In this document: positions 24,841-36,992 of the stretch, piece after piece
How positions within the stretch are numbered: position 1 is the stretch's first letter
Layout: each line of letters opens with the position of its first letter
From: Xylaria sp. FL1777
Taxonomy: Eukaryota > Ascomycota > Sordariomycetes > Xylariales > Xylariaceae
Assembly (NCBI GenBank): GCA_022578965.1
Contig: MU400583.1
Span: 1-64,000 of the forward strand
Direction: 5' to 3'
DNA: 64,000 bases
Made by a program: the position numbers and the translations under genes
The notes under the pieces: model-generated
Database searches by the model: none
What the model was told of the DNA's origin: nothing
What the model saw: only the letters and a program-made list of their open reading frames with translations

Positions 24841-26127
24841 TCAACGCCACCCATAACGGGACCCGGCCTCGTTCTGCTTCGCTCTCCCTTTGGCGAAGCT
24901 CTCTTCGAGCGCCTCGCGCTGGTTTTGCACCTGGCTGACGAGCTGGCGCAAACTGTGCTTACCGGGGGCAATCGCGCGCACAGGATTATGGATTTGCTGT
25001 TCCCCGCTCGACCGCAATACCTCGTTATGTGCGTACTCCTTCTCGGTGTTGAAGTTGATCACCTTAGCGGCGGCCATGTCGGCGCTTGGGGCGCCCCGTC
25101 GTCCAAAGAGCTCGCGCCGTGCGGCTGCCGAGAGGTTCATATCACTCACAATATTGTCGAGCGAGTTGGAGGCTCCACTAGAGGCGCTAGATACAGTTGC
25201 CGCTTGCGACGGCGCTGCGTAGGAATTGTACTGGGCGTCGTATTCTGCGAAGGCGTTTGCTGTGGATGTGTCGAGTGTATCGTCGATATTGATCAGCGGC
25301 TCGTACACGCCGTCGCTCTTAGCTTCCGGTTCGGGTTCTACCGGCGGTTCGTCGGATATAGAGAATAGGGATATTTTCTTCTTTGGCGGCGGTTCCGCCA
25401 TCGCTGGCGCTGTTTGGGTCACCGGCGCTGTCGACGTAGGTGTAGAGGCAGTGACGGTAGTATTCTTCGAGGTAGTGGTTGTAGTGGCAGCTATGGATTT
25501 CGCAGGACCCTTCTTGGTTGGTTTCTTTCTCGACACTGACAGAGGCCTGAACATCAGAGGCTTGCCAACTAACTGAACCTCATCTGCAGGCTTCTGCCCA
25601 ACAGGAATCGTCGGCTGCTGCAACTTGGGTGCTGGCAGGCTCATCCCGCCATCACCATCGCCACCCGAGGCCGACTTCTCGTCTCTGCTGAAATCATCGT
25701 CGAGATCGTCGTCCACATTCCTGCTAAACCCAGGCGTAGCCCCTGTCTTCAGATGAACACCTGGCCGCGGCGCATTCGTTCCCTTAATGCCACTACTGCT
25801 ACTGCTACTGCTGGCCGGGGCCACTGGCTTTTTCCCCATGTTTTTGGGAGGCGGGAGGAACGAGTTGAAACCACTGAATGCCCCGCCCTTCGATATCCGC
25901 GCGCGTTTCGCAGGAGGCTCATCTCCATTAGTGGTAGTGTTGTTGCCATCCTGCTCTGACGAGCTCCCTGGCAGATTGACTAGGATCTTGCCAGGCTTAG
26001 AGCGGTCGACGACTTTCTGGAATGCTGGTTTTTTGCTGGCGCTTGCTGTTGGCTGCTGTTCCGATGGTTTGGGTAGCGTCACGGTCTCCGCCTCGGAATC
26101 TGAATCGGAATAGTCGACGAGCCCCAT
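24841..26127 (-). CDS. PRCC-domain nuclear protein (splicing/mitotic checkpoint related), 428 aa
   Basis: This is a single-exon gene. It starts MGLVDYSDSDSEAE, an acidic start typical of the family, and continues through a disordered Pro/Ala/Ser/Lys-rich region with basic patches (PAKRARISKGG, PPPKKKISLFS) that could serve as nuclear signals. The last roughly 150 residues match the PRCC C-terminal domain: INIDD near 270, then AARRELFGRRG, INFNTEKEYAHNEVLR, and the terminal block LRQLVSQVQNQREALEESFA ending YGWR. Human PRCC is a nuclear protein linked to pre-mRNA splicing and to MAD2B. The gene shares a 601-bp divergent intergenic region with the Sin1 gene. The assignment rests on the C-terminus; the rest is low complexity. 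Confidence 0.85.
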   Translation of the reverse strand: MGLVDYSDSDSEAETVTLPKPSEQQPTASASKKPAFQKVVDRSKPGKILVNLPGSSSEQDGNNTTTNGDEPPAKRARISKGGAFSGFNSFLPPPKNMGKKPVAPASSSSSSSGIKGTNAPRPGVHLKTGATPGFSRNVDDDLDDDFSRDEKSASGGDGDGGMSLPAPKLQQPTIPVGQKPADEVQLVGKPLMFRPLSVSRKKPTKKGPAKSIAATTTTTSKNTTVTASTPTSTAPVTQTAPAMAEPPPKKKISLFSISDEPPVEPEPEAKSDGVYEPLINIDDTLDTSTANAFAEYDAQYNSYAAPSQAATVSSASSGASNSLDNIVSDMNLSAAARRELFGRRGAPSADMAAAKVINFNTEKEYAHNEVLRSSGEQQIHNPVRAIAPGKHSLRQLVSQVQNQREALEESFAKGRAKQNEAGSRYGWR

Positions 26128-26728
26128 GGTTGCGGGCTGATAGAGAGATTGAGATGTGAGTGTTTCTTAGGTAGAGATTGGGAGATTGGGAGCTTGAGAT
26201 TTGATAGCTGGGGTTTGATAGAAGTGTGGCGTTGCCGGTTTTCAGTGGCTGGGTAGAAGCAAACATCAACTCCTATCACATAAGTAGAAAGCTACCGAAG
26301 TACTCGGTAGACGTAGAAGATACAAGTCCAACTTCCCTTATTTCGTTCTTATTTTTTATTTCTTATCTTTATTTTTTATCCTTAAGAAAGGGAAGTTCTG
26401 CTAGATTTATGTTAGCATTCCGTGAGGGACATTGTATCTAGGAGGTACTAGGTATACTAGGTACATACCTAAGGTAGTACTGTTTCCCCCCAAGTACCTA
26501 TATATACTTAGGTACCTGGTACTAAGGTACCCCGCAGATCAGCATGGTTTCCCCACCCACTTAATACTACTCCGTAACGCCTGCGCAAGGTTGAGCCGCA
26601 GACAGTCGCAGCATTCGTCTTGGCGACAACGGGACCCAAAACCACACGAAACTATCGCTACCTACCAAGGCTACCATGGACATAGCTGGAGAAACCAGGT
26701 GATACTCAGACTTCATCCCACGTCGACA
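26128..26728. promoter_or_regulatory. Divergent promoter region between the PRCC and Sin1 genes
   Basis: These 601 bp separate two start codons facing away from each other, so they should contain both promoters. Dense copies of TAGGTAC/GTACCTA lie at about 26440-26530 and form short inverted repeats. No canonical TATA box or named factor site could be assigned. Confidence 0.5.
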
Positions 26729-29306
26729 ATGTCCTTGATCCAGGTGGAAGAGTAAGCCCCCTCACGAAAGGATGGCACCGCTTGACTTCTGCATCAACTG
26801 ATCATGCTAACCCTAAATCGCTTCAGCTTGATCTCGTACCAATTGCGAACGAGTTACCTCACCGAGATCGCTGATGGCGTTGGCGAGCGACTTATAACCA
26901 TCAACGACAATTTCCTCAACACCGCCCCATTCAAAGCCGCTGGTTGGCGTTTCAATCCCGCCCACGTAAAACGAACCCATTCTCCCCCTATACCTACTGC
27001 CATCGCGTCCGAGTACTTCCAGGCTGCCCCTCGATCCGCGGGCTTGACTCTCGAAGATGAAGCCGAAGAAGGGGGCATGTTGACCGGTGGTGGGGGCGAT
27101 ACCCTGGGGCCTGGTAGCGCAATCAAGCGGCGTAGAGAGAGACGACGGGAGCAGATGGAGGAAGACGATAGCAGTGACTTGAGTGATGAGAGCGACGATG
27201 AGTCCGACCAACGAGCCGCCCAGCAGATAAGATTCGCGAAGATGCCTGTTCGTAGTCGTGCCGGGTCTTCTCCCATTCAATCCTCCAATTTGCGTCAGAC
27301 GACGACCATATCCTCGCCCCGTCAGGCGCCCGGGGCAAGGCGTGGCTCACAGTCTGCCTTGGAAATCGTCAAAGAACGCGCGCGCCGCGATACGGTCACT
27401 AGTAGTGAGTTTTCGTCCGAGAACGAATTTGACGCATCTGGTTACCATAGACGAAAGGAAGCACTTAAGTCAGCGACACGAACAACAAGGTCGCAATCAA
27501 AGTCCAGCGACGAACCAACCCAAGGAATTGGGCGCAAGGATAGCGAACTGTTGGCAGATGAGGACTCCGACATGTCGGATACATCTTCTGCCTTTGTTGG
27601 AAGCGCAGATTCGACTTCTATTCTTGACACTGTTGAGGCGCCTGTTGTTGGTGCCTCGCCCGGTAAACAAGTCGTTGGTACTGTGCCGAAACAGTTGCTT
27701 AGACAATCGACTGTCAGGAAAAAACCCCCGGTCCCACCACAGCCACAATTGCTACATGCCTTACCCCCACCTCGACCGATGAGTACCATCAGACCGTTGA
27801 GCGTTGTTCATCCCCGAAGTCTGCTTTCAGATGCATTTAAAGCGAAGAAAATTAAGCCAGCTGGACAGTTTGACCAGTTTGCTTCCCTATCGGGTCAGGG
27901 TGACCCCGATCCTATACGGTTAAGGATTTACGCACCATCTTCTGATGATGCAGAAACACCGTTTGAGGTATTGATCAGGCGAAACCTCCAGGAGGCAGAC
28001 GGGTCATTCCGGCCGGTAACGGTCGCTGAGTTGATCGGGTTAAGTTTGTGGAGATATCATGCAGAGAAGCGTGAACCTCCTATTCCGACAGACAAGCTAA
28101 ATGTGAACTGGTGGACACTGAGAATGGTCGAAGAAGGTGGCGAAGTTGACGATGATTTTGAGCCGCTGGATCGGACCAAACCTCTCAACTCATTCACAAC
28201 AGCGAATAATCGAGCAGCTAGGTCACGATCCGCATCGAAAACATATGATGATTTCGCGCTGGTACAAGCCTCTGATGCTGGCTTTGCTGACAATCGACTC
28301 CAAACGCCACAATTCGAACAAGAAGAAGCCGCTGAAGAACTTGAAGATGATATCACGCCCAAGAACACGCCTCAACCACCGTCTACTCTGCCCGTCGTCA
28401 CGTATCCTCGAGCAAATCCAATCATCACGACTACGTACCGAGTAGACACAATGTTTGCCGATAAACCAGCAGCTCCGACGAGCACACCGGCTGCCATTAG
28501 AGGGCAAAAGAAGCTCTTAAGAATCCATATCCTTTCTTCCGATGTCCCCCCGGGGCAAATGATCACGGTAGACGTGACAACAGACATGTATTTCGCCGAA
28601 GTTCTTGATTTAGTCTGCCGTAAAAGACAATTAGACAAGAATGCTCATGTCTTGAAACTCCCCGGCTCCGGCGCTATAGCTTACGTGGACAAAGCTGTGT
28701 CTTCCATAGGCAATGTCATGGACCTTGAGCTGCACCGCCGTCGATTTGCCACAGATGGACCACTCACTATCACTGGCTCTCCTGGAAGCTCTTCTCCCAA
28801 AACACATGTGTGGGACACACAGATACCCCAGAAAGGGAAGAAAAAGGTCATGACTGCACATCCTCTTGCCCAACAAGCTACAATGGCGGATGAGGCTGGT
28901 AGTGGTAACAAGGCGACTTACCAGAAATATATCGTCTGGCGGAAACAGCCCATGCGATTTGTCGGCTTGAACGAAAGGATAATTGCGATTGACGGCGAGT
29001 ATGTTTATATCATGCCCTCTTCTGGGGGCAAAGTAACCCGTGAAGGCGGGAAAACGACGACAGTCCACTTCAGCAATGTTATTGGATGCAATATGTCCCG
29101 TCGGCATCCGAATAACTTTAAGGTATGGGATTTATGCATACTACTCACTTTTCATTACCTATCTATTAACTGATTTTTTATAGTTGCTCGTGTTCCGAGA
29201 TTCAGAAACCAAGCGATACGACTTTGAAGCCAAGAGTAGTCAGGAAGCAGCAGATATCGTTCGTGAGATGAAAAAGGGCATCGCCCCTTACAATAAAGAC
29301 GTCTGA
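26729..29306 (+). CDS. AVO1: Sin1/AVO1, TORC2 subunit, 813 aa
   Basis: This is a scaffold of TOR complex 2, recruiting substrates such as AGC kinases at the plasma membrane. Exons: 26729-26751, 26827-29122 and 29184-29306; introns of 75 and 61 nt. The tiny first exon encodes MSLIQVE and joins in phase to LISYQLRTSYLTEI, the conserved Sin1 N-terminus. Next come a disordered acidic/Ser-rich region, the CRIM domain at about 365-470 (IRLRIYAPSSDD through NVNWWTLRMVEEGGE), a Ras-binding-like fold at about 568-640 (LLRIHILSSDVPPGQ), and the C-terminal PH domain at about 705-810 (YQKYIVWRKQPMRF, then LLVFRDSETKRYDFEAKS). The last exon completes the PH domain. Identification is by domain order and motif match. 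Confidence 0.93.
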
Positions 29307-31887
29307 AAAGGGACCGTGTGGACATGTTCGCTAGGCCTACTCCATTATAAATAAAGGTTGGTCGAAATCACGAAGACAGGAACAATGGCCCTGGCGGTTC
29401 TACCTCATCCGCCTTACTTCAATTTGATTCAGAAGCAGGAGGCTCTTAAGTCCTTCTGTGGATCGTATTCCTTACAGGGCTTGGAAAGTCTTAATCAGTT
29501 CCCTGCCTATCATAAATACTTGATTTAACAATCCTTGGAGTAGTGTGGCGTCCATTTAGCTCTTACCCACGCATCAACATTACTTCTATCTTGTGGTTCC
29601 TGCCACGTTTAAAGCCCTCCGAAGCATATACTAAGCATAACCCCCATATTCTAGGACGCGTCGGCAAATAAAAGGCTGCCAATTAGGGCTCCCGTCTTGA
29701 CTATGTACCTACTAACAACAAATATTCACCATGTATAACAGTAATTCCCATTTCACATGCGAGATGTGAAATACGGAACTATAGCTAAGGATGATACCAG
29801 TCACCCTGTCGAAGCTTACAACGTCTCGTGAGCCTATTTCGTGGAGGCAGCGTTGCACATAGTGATTCTAAGACAGTAGGGATGTTCGGACTGTCCCGGT
29901 GCACAACTAGTATATAGTATAGCTTGAAGATGAGGTTCAACGGTATGGTACCCATATGTAGATATACAACATTAGGTCCTTTCATCACCCGACTTTGTTG
30001 GGTTTCCTAGCTTCGTCCTCAATCACGGCGCATTGTGTCTAGATCGACCCATCCTCGCAATTCGGACATTCAAGGCTGATATCTGGTATTTATTCAAAAC
30101 AATGGCTCAATAACCGCAAGCTGCTCCAGTCGGAAATCGATAGTAGCATATTACCTCTAGATAGCTTCGCCTACCTAGGTAGGTTTCAGACCACCAACAA
30201 CCATCGAACCTACTCCGTCGTTTCCATCTAGCAGTTCCTCAACATCCATCGTGATCCAGGTGCCAGAATAAATATAGAGCCTTTCACTTCATTTTGAAGG
30301 GAGAGCACCCTAACTCAGTTCGCAATACAACATTATGTCTTCATGCTGGTACCCAGACCATTTCATCTGATTTTTATATCGGCTCGGTTCACTCGGCCGG
30401 CCGTAACCCTACGCATAACCCCATATTTCTGTGACCAACATACTAATTATTGGTTCTTAGGTTTTTCATTTGAAGGTGCTACGAAGACGAGCCAAGCATT
30501 AGATCTCTATTCCGAGTCCTGTGTCTGTGACGCGGTGTTCGCCGTTCACATAATCTCCCGTTCCCGTCCCAGTAACGTGGGCCGTTCTCTCTAGAAGTCT
30601 AACATATTAGTCAGACAACTCTATAGTATATCCACGACTTATTCTGAGATACCGCTCATAATAGTAATAATTCAGAAGAAGAAGGAGAAGTAGAAGGTAT
30701 AATTAGTTGTCGAGCAGCAAGATCTTCGGCAAGGAATACGAAATCATCAAGCTAGTTACCACCCGTCTAGCACTTAGGCTCTCGTAGTATCAAGCAGGTA
30801 TCACTTAATCACCGCATTCCCAAAAGCTACCTAGTATGTTGAACTAACTACTCACTGACAATAGTGGATTCTGAGACAATACCACCAACCATGTAAGTAC
30901 ATATCGGCTGCCCCAGGTGTCGAGTGGATGTGGTGTGGGTTGTAGACGTAGGTGATGATAAGATGTAAGGAACGTGGTAGCCAGCAGTACCGCGAGGTCA
31001 CGATATCATAGAGATACCTAGGATGAAGCACCTGATAGGTACCTACATAGCAAACAAATGTATTTGGCCGTGAATCACTTCGTGTTTCCGCAAGCGGGTG
31101 GTCGCAGTAGCGGGAACTGTAGCGGTACCTATTTGAAGACGGTGATGTACGATAGCCACATTACACGCATGAATTTCAGGGTCGTCGTAATGGGTCTCTA
31201 GTACTACACGTTACTTATAAGCTGCCATCTAGTGGCTGAAGTGGATATTCTCATGTTCAAGTCTTTATGTGTGTATATGTACCTGCTTCCTAACTTACCC
31301 TGATACCTCACCAATCTGTCTACATACCCATCTACTCAACTAACCTGGTTCAGGAGGGAGAGTACCTATACAAGTAGATTATACAGGTAGAGTACCTACA
31401 TACCTAGGTAGATATTCACCAGAGTCACCTGCTACCTGACCAATGAATATCTAGCAAGAAACGGTATAAACAGCTACCTCTTACCTCCTACCCGCTACCT
31501 AGGTACATGAGACTAGGTACGTGTAGCTCTCGTGCCAGGACGTTGCCACAGGAAATGAGTCTCTGTGCAAAATGCATCCATCTAATCTGCATAATCAACC
31601 ACGTTGACCAGCAACCAACATCGACTGAACAATAGCCCACAAATACATCTCGCTATTTTGACAAACACATCCCCTCCTCTCTTCCTTCCTTCCTTCCTTC
31701 TTTCTGTATCCATATCCATCTTCCACACGTACATCTTTCCCACCAGTGTCTCTTACCATCGTCAAGCTTCCCCGTGTCCCAGTCACTTACTTCACCTACC
31801 TATTCTTGCACGTTCGTGTCTTCGAGCAAGCAGCCTCCATCGCCTCACTAAATACCAAACCAACTTCCACGATCGACGACCATCAAG
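29307..31887. other. Intergenic region of 2.6 kb, no gene seen
   Basis: Open frames here are short and lack family features. The region contains the 14-bp palindrome CCTACCTAGGTAGG at 30170-30183 and TACCTAGGTA at 31401-31410 and 31496-31505, amid many shorter TACCTA/TAGGTA motifs (31330-31510). A CTTC/TTCC pyrimidine tract at 31675-31705 precedes the next gene and probably belongs to its promoter or leader. Confidence 0.55.
31681..31703. repeat. TTCC microsatellite upstream of the GPI-protein gene
   Basis: TTCC units repeat about 185 bp before the start codon at 31888. Pyrimidine tracts are common in fungal promoters and leaders. Confidence 0.75.
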
Positions 31888-32682
31888 ATGCAGTTCCTGC
31901 AGATTATCACCGTTTTCTTCTTGGCCTTCTTCGCCATGGTAAGTTTGCTCCCCAATCTAGCCCTGCTCAGGTCGTATTCCGCCGCTCACCCGAACACTGA
32001 ATCCATCTCAAACGTCTTTGTCCTCTTGCCCAGCTATTCCTGTGAATTCCCAGTTCTATTCGTCAACGCTAACCTCGCTACTACCTAGGCTTCTGTCGTC
32101 GAGGTTGATAAGAAGCGTGAAGTTGACTGTAGTTGCAGCTCGACCGTCACTGTGACTGCTTCTGTGACTGCAGAGACGCCATCTCCTTCCAACACAGTCA
32201 CTGTCACCGTTACCCTGAGTACTACTTCTGGTAGTGAGATCGGCGAGACACCCACTGCGTACGGCGGCGGCGGTGGCGGCGGCGAGTCTTCGACCTCTGT
32301 TTTTGTCGTGCCCTCTGAGTCCTCTATCACTGCCACTCTTCTCACTGAAACTTCGGCCACCCCTACTCCTCCCGCTGGCGCCGAGACCCCTGGCTCGGAG
32401 ACTCCCGCTGGTCCCGGCGGTGGTGCGCCCACTGCTCCCGTCTCCCACGGTAGTTCCGAGTCTTCAGCCGGTACTCCTACTGGTAGTGGTACTGCCCATA
32501 CCGTATCAGGGTCTGTGACTGCCACTACTTCTACCCACTCCAGCACTGGCACGGCTACTACTTCTATCCCTGCACCGTCCAGCACCACTCAGTCTACCAA
32601 TGTCGCTGCGGCTACCGGCATCATGGGCTTGGGAGTTCTGCTTGGCGGCGCTGCCATTGTAGCCATGGCTCAGCATGTCTGA
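31888..32682 (+). CDS. Small Ser/Thr/Gly-rich GPI-anchored surface protein, 214 aa
   Basis: Exons 31888-31938 and 32089-32682, with a 150-nt intron (GTAAGT, GCTAACC branch, CTAG). Exon 1 encodes the hydrophobic signal sequence MQFLQIITVFFLAFFAM. After it comes ASVVEVDKKR followed by EVDCSCSS; the KKR is a likely Kex2-type processing site. The mature part is dominated by Thr, Ser, Val, Pro and Gly, with a run of seven glycines after residue 70, as in O-mannosylated cell-wall proteins. The C-terminus (VAAATGIMGLGVLLGGAA) is hydrophobic and fits GPI-anchor attachment. Only two closely spaced cysteines remain in the mature part. I cannot assign an enzymatic role; it may be structural or adhesive. 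Confidence 0.85.
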
Positions 32683-34072
32683 GTCCTCGTTTGTCGGAGA
32701 GGGGAAATTACCTAAGGTACTTTTCTCGGGTTGCACGGGTTTTGGTTTGTGGACACCACCTCGGGGAAGTAATTAATGGACTACGTAAGTCTACGCACGA
32801 GGGAAGGAAGAAGCACTCTCTACCCTGGGCGAAAGAAAGGAAGACTTGGCTATGAGAAACCATGACATAATCTTGCACCGGTACCTTCCCCTCTACCTGG
32901 GTGATGACGGTCGACAACTTTTCTCCTCCGGCCTTGCCGACTCAGTTTGTCGCATCTAGTCATTGGTTCTTACCCGAAGGTCTACATAACCACTCCCTTG
33001 TTTCCACCCGGTCCTGGTCTTTCCCATCTCCCGACACGAATACCTACGATATCGGAAACCTTATTATTACTCCCTGGAACGAAAAACGCCCTGAGGTGGC
33101 GCACATGCCAATATGGAATCACGATGGATAGAAGAAGATGAGTCGAGGAGGAGTTAATACGGAGTTCATTTCCTTTTTTCCTATGTTTTGTTTCTCTCAT
33201 GTTTCTTTTCTCACGATCGGTAACACATGCATTTGCTCAGGGAAGACAAAAAGGAAAGCATGGACTGATTTGACTGATTACGACGCCCACCTAATAATTT
33301 GACCGAAAACAACATCATGCCGGACCGACTGGACTGGTTGATCCAGGTTTCCCTTTTGTTGTTGTTACTGTGGTGGTGTTTGTGTACCTACTACCACTAC
33401 TGCTACTTGCCTACTATCACCGTCACGGTAGAATTGAAACCTACGTTGCATAACCACATTGAAATTTGATGCCGCAAACTGTATTCTAGATAATATGCTG
33501 ATGGGGGTTGAAGTGAAAGTACTGTACTAAAGTATTCCTCTCCCTATTCGTAAGGTGGTAAAGTGCTGAGCGTAAGGTACTACTAACCTGAATAGATATC
33601 ATAGTAGATGCTGGATGCGTGTACCTTGGTTGATTGATAGGTTCATTGAGCCCCCTTCGTCGGAAACATCTGTGCGACGGTGGAATGGTACACATGTTCG
33701 ACATGACCAAAGCATATCGATCTCTTTCCCGCAAACTTAGATGCTTATCTAGATAGTGAACTAAATAGTGTAACATTGCCGCCGCCGCTGTTGTTGTTCG
33801 AACCGAGCTTCAGGGGAAATGAGTGCGAGCTGCTCGTCGAGTTGGGGTAGAACTGCTAGCTAGCTAGCTGGGTATCACCTCCTATTCCTTGAATCATAGT
33901 TGCCGTCGACATGACATACTATTCGCCAGGAATACGGCTGATGACCGAATAACTCGAAAGGAGGACTTGGACGTTAATGCGAGTGATTATGATTAAAAGA
34001 GTACGTATGTACGTTGAGGTAAATAATATCACCTGTCTAAAGCCGTGTTCTATCCATATGCTTACAGTAGTA
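32683..34072. other. Intergenic region of 1.4 kb, no gene seen
   Basis: This region holds the 3' ends of two convergent genes. A CTAG repeat (GCTAGCTAGCTAGCTGG) lies at 33855-33871. Short frames on both strands show no recognisable motifs. Confidence 0.5.
33855..33869. repeat. CTAG microsatellite
   Basis: Tandem GCTA/CTAG units in an intergenic position. Confidence 0.7.
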
Positions 34073-36242
34073 TTATAATCTTATCCTTCCGTCACCTCCG
34101 AACCATCTCCGTATATCCGAGTCCGCCGCTCCGCCGCCGCCGCCACCACTACCACTTCCACTTCCACCCGCCTCATCTTGGCCACCCATCCATTTCGGCC
34201 TCTTGAAGCCATCGCCAATCTCTTGAATCCATTTCGGGGTGTCGATAGTATCTATTGTGTTTTTGAATCGATGGCCTAGATTGGCAAAGAAGCTGTCATC
34301 TTCTTGCTCTGAGGGCGTTGTTGCTGCCGGCCGCCCTCGAGCTGTTGTGTTTCGCGTGGGAAGATCACGTTGAGATGGTGAAGTGGCAAAAGGTGTCCTG
34401 ACACCCTCGGTCCTGGCGGATGGTACTGTTAAGATAGGTTGTGTTCGGTTAGAAGAACCGCGCGATGCGGCCTCTTCTAATCGCCGGGAGATTGATGTTC
34501 CGTTCAGCTCACGCTCGATGAGTACCCGACCCTCTCGCCAGGAACCTGTTCCATATCCTGCTGAATTCTCGTCCTCTTCATCATCGACAATGTTCGAACC
34601 AAATCCAAAGAGGCGCTTTGCTTTCCCGTACAACCCAAACAATGTGGCGAGGACGGGCAGCAAAACTAATATGGGGAACAAGTTGTCAAACCAGTCCCCA
34701 AGGGGTGTGAGGTCGACGTATCGGCCGAGAAGGCTGTAGAAGACGGTTTTCGTATATATCTTGGGCGACATTAGGGTAGTAAAGTTATAAGAAAGTGGCA
34801 CACTAAGCCTCGCGACTTGGCCAGCATACCAAAACGCGGACTCGTGCGCGGTGTTGCGTTTGACTAAGGCCCGACCACGCCAGACCTTCACGTCCGTCAC
34901 AGTGTTCAATGCTGCCGAACACATATACAGTATCCATAATGCAGCAATCAATTGCCCGGCAAATCCAACCCGGCCACTATCTCCAGTCCAATGGTGGACG
35001 ACGGTAAATCGGATCACAGATAGGGACGGAAAAGCTCCCTTGACTAGTTCTGACCAAGTGATGCATATTGAGGCTAGGCTTAGGAAGACTCCAAGAAATA
35101 GGCGAAGATAAGGAATGATGCGACGATGCAATAAATACCGGGTGTACGGGGTAAGAATGGTTAGCTTCTCCAGCATTGATGAAGAGGGTGAGGCTCCACC
35201 AAAGTCGAGCTTCTTTGAGGCGGAAGAGTCTAGGATTGCTTGGGTCCGTGACGCATCATGGAGCAGGCGATCCCACTCAGCAACATAGCGGGATTTCGCA
35301 TGCTTCGCGCGGACAAGTTGACGGGTTAAGTCTGCCAAGTACTTCTCTGTGATGACCGTGGGAACAATGCGGCCGTCGTTTTCGCGGGGTATAGCACTCC
35401 GTGGCCGGGTCTCGGGAATACTGCAAGTATCGGAAAGCTCTTCGATCCAATCCTGAAAGTCCCTAGCGCTACCCGTCTTCCGCTTACTGAGCTCTGACAC
35501 CTGAAACTCTATATCTTCCAGGTTGAGAATAGCGTCTTCCATGTTTTCGTATAATTTGGGAGCTCGTGATTGCAGTCGCCTCAGCCGGCTGCTGGCGCTC
35601 ACACTCCTGATCAAGTTTCGCGGGATAGCAACCAAGCCATGGCCCATTAGATAGATAGCCAGGATCAAACCCCAACAGTAGGCAAGTGCCATGACGAGAC
35701 CCTTTAGCGAGGTAAAAGACGGACCGTAGGAGATGAAGAAGTATACGAGGCCGAGAACTCCTGACCCAAGGACGATGGCGTAGTACCGGGCATTTTGATG
35801 TAGGGAATAAATCAGTCGGTCCTTAGGCTCTCGGTACCCAGCATCGGAATATTCGGCGAAAATGGGAAAGATGAACCTGCCGGGGATTCAAGTCAATACA
35901 GGGCCGGGAGAAAGAGAGCGATGTGACGCACCATGTAAGGACAAACGTAAGCCAGTATGATATCCTCCACGCGACTAGCAAGCCCCTGTGCGGGAGCCAA
36001 ATACCCCTGATGGCCTCATCGTCGGGACTGGCATTAGAGGCGAGGTCGATTGGAACCAGCAGGACAATACTGGCAGGAAGCCAGAGTCCAAAGAAGACGG
36101 GGACGAGTAAGTAGGCGGGTGTCGTTCGAAGGGGCAAATATCGTCTGAGGATGAGGAGGACGACGATGGACAGGACGGCGAGGGCGATGCATGCGAAGAC
36201 GATGGAGCCGACGGGTAGCTGACTGCTCGCGATCTGCAGCAT
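34073..36242 (-). CDS. LMBR1-family multi-pass membrane protein (LMBD2-like), 704 aa
   Basis: Exons (minus strand) 36242-35932 and 35876-34073, with a 55-nt intron starting GTGCGT. The join restores LTFVLTWFIFPIFAEYSDAG, the LMBR1 signature in which a TW is followed by an extracytoplasmic-facing helix. About nine hydrophobic segments are visible: five before residue 190 (for example VFACIALAVLSIVVLLIL and LVPVFFGLWLPASIVLLV), a long charged, partly coiled-coil loop at about 200-360, then four more (for example LFLGVFLSLASICITW and LFPILVLLPVLATLFGLY). The tail is Ser/Gly-rich with a GSGSG/poly-Gly tract. Family members are related to lipocalin receptors and, in animals, to receptor trafficking; a fungal role is not established. 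The gene is divergent from the lectin gene with 750 bp between starts. Confidence 0.9.
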
Positions 36243-36992
36243 CTTAATTGAAGGATCACTCCATGAAGCACTAGAGACTGTATAAGATGGAGTTGTGGAA
36301 TAAAAGGGGAGAGAGGGCAGTATGCCTCTGCTGCAATATTTGGACCTTGAATGTTGCTTGCGGTGGAATGCGATGCGATGCGGTGCGAGACAATACGTTG
36401 ATGCGATCTCAAAAGTTGTAAATGAGAACTACCTAAGTCTTGTCTGACGTAGTAGTGAATAGGTACTGTGTATGGTTAGGGGGCGGGTAGTCTATTATTA
36501 ACTTGTTACGGTTGGTACACTAAGCCCCCCTAAAGCCACAGGACATGTGAATAATTACCAGGTCAGTAGTGGCGTCTGTCTTTGCTGTGGCTTACGCATT
36601 ACGGTACGGGTCGGAATAGCACCACTAGGCCACGCTAGACAAGGGTAGCTTGCCTCTGCTACGCACTCTCATTGGTTATCACCCCCCGGATTTTGGGTTT
36701 CTAGTCTGTCAGGACAAGGCGACGCAGGAAAGGCCAGCTATCAGTCAACCCATCTATCCCGAACTATCATTGTGACCTAGAACTGCGAACTTCTTCATTG
36801 GACTGGCCCGACGGGCTTTAATTCTACTACCAACGTTATTCTCTGGCCTTATTCGCGCCTCTACCCAGTTGACCACCCTGTCGTCCTTTTTTTGTCTTTC
36901 TTTTCTCAATTCATTCTTGCATATCTTGGTTCGCTTCCCTCCGGCTACGTTTTTCCCCCTTCTCGCGATTGTAATTTGACCACCCAGACAAA
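36243..36992. promoter_or_regulatory. Divergent promoter region between the LMBR1-like and lectin genes
   Basis: These 750 bp lie between two start codons pointing away from each other. No specific factor site could be assigned. A C/T-rich stretch near 36890-36965 precedes the lectin start and is probably its leader. Confidence 0.5.

Noticed and set aside
32085..32588. 167-codon antisense frame over the GPI-protein gene
   Set aside because: It is the mirror of the repetitive Thr/Ser/Gly codons of the real gene, which has a signal peptide, intron and GPI tail in its own frame.
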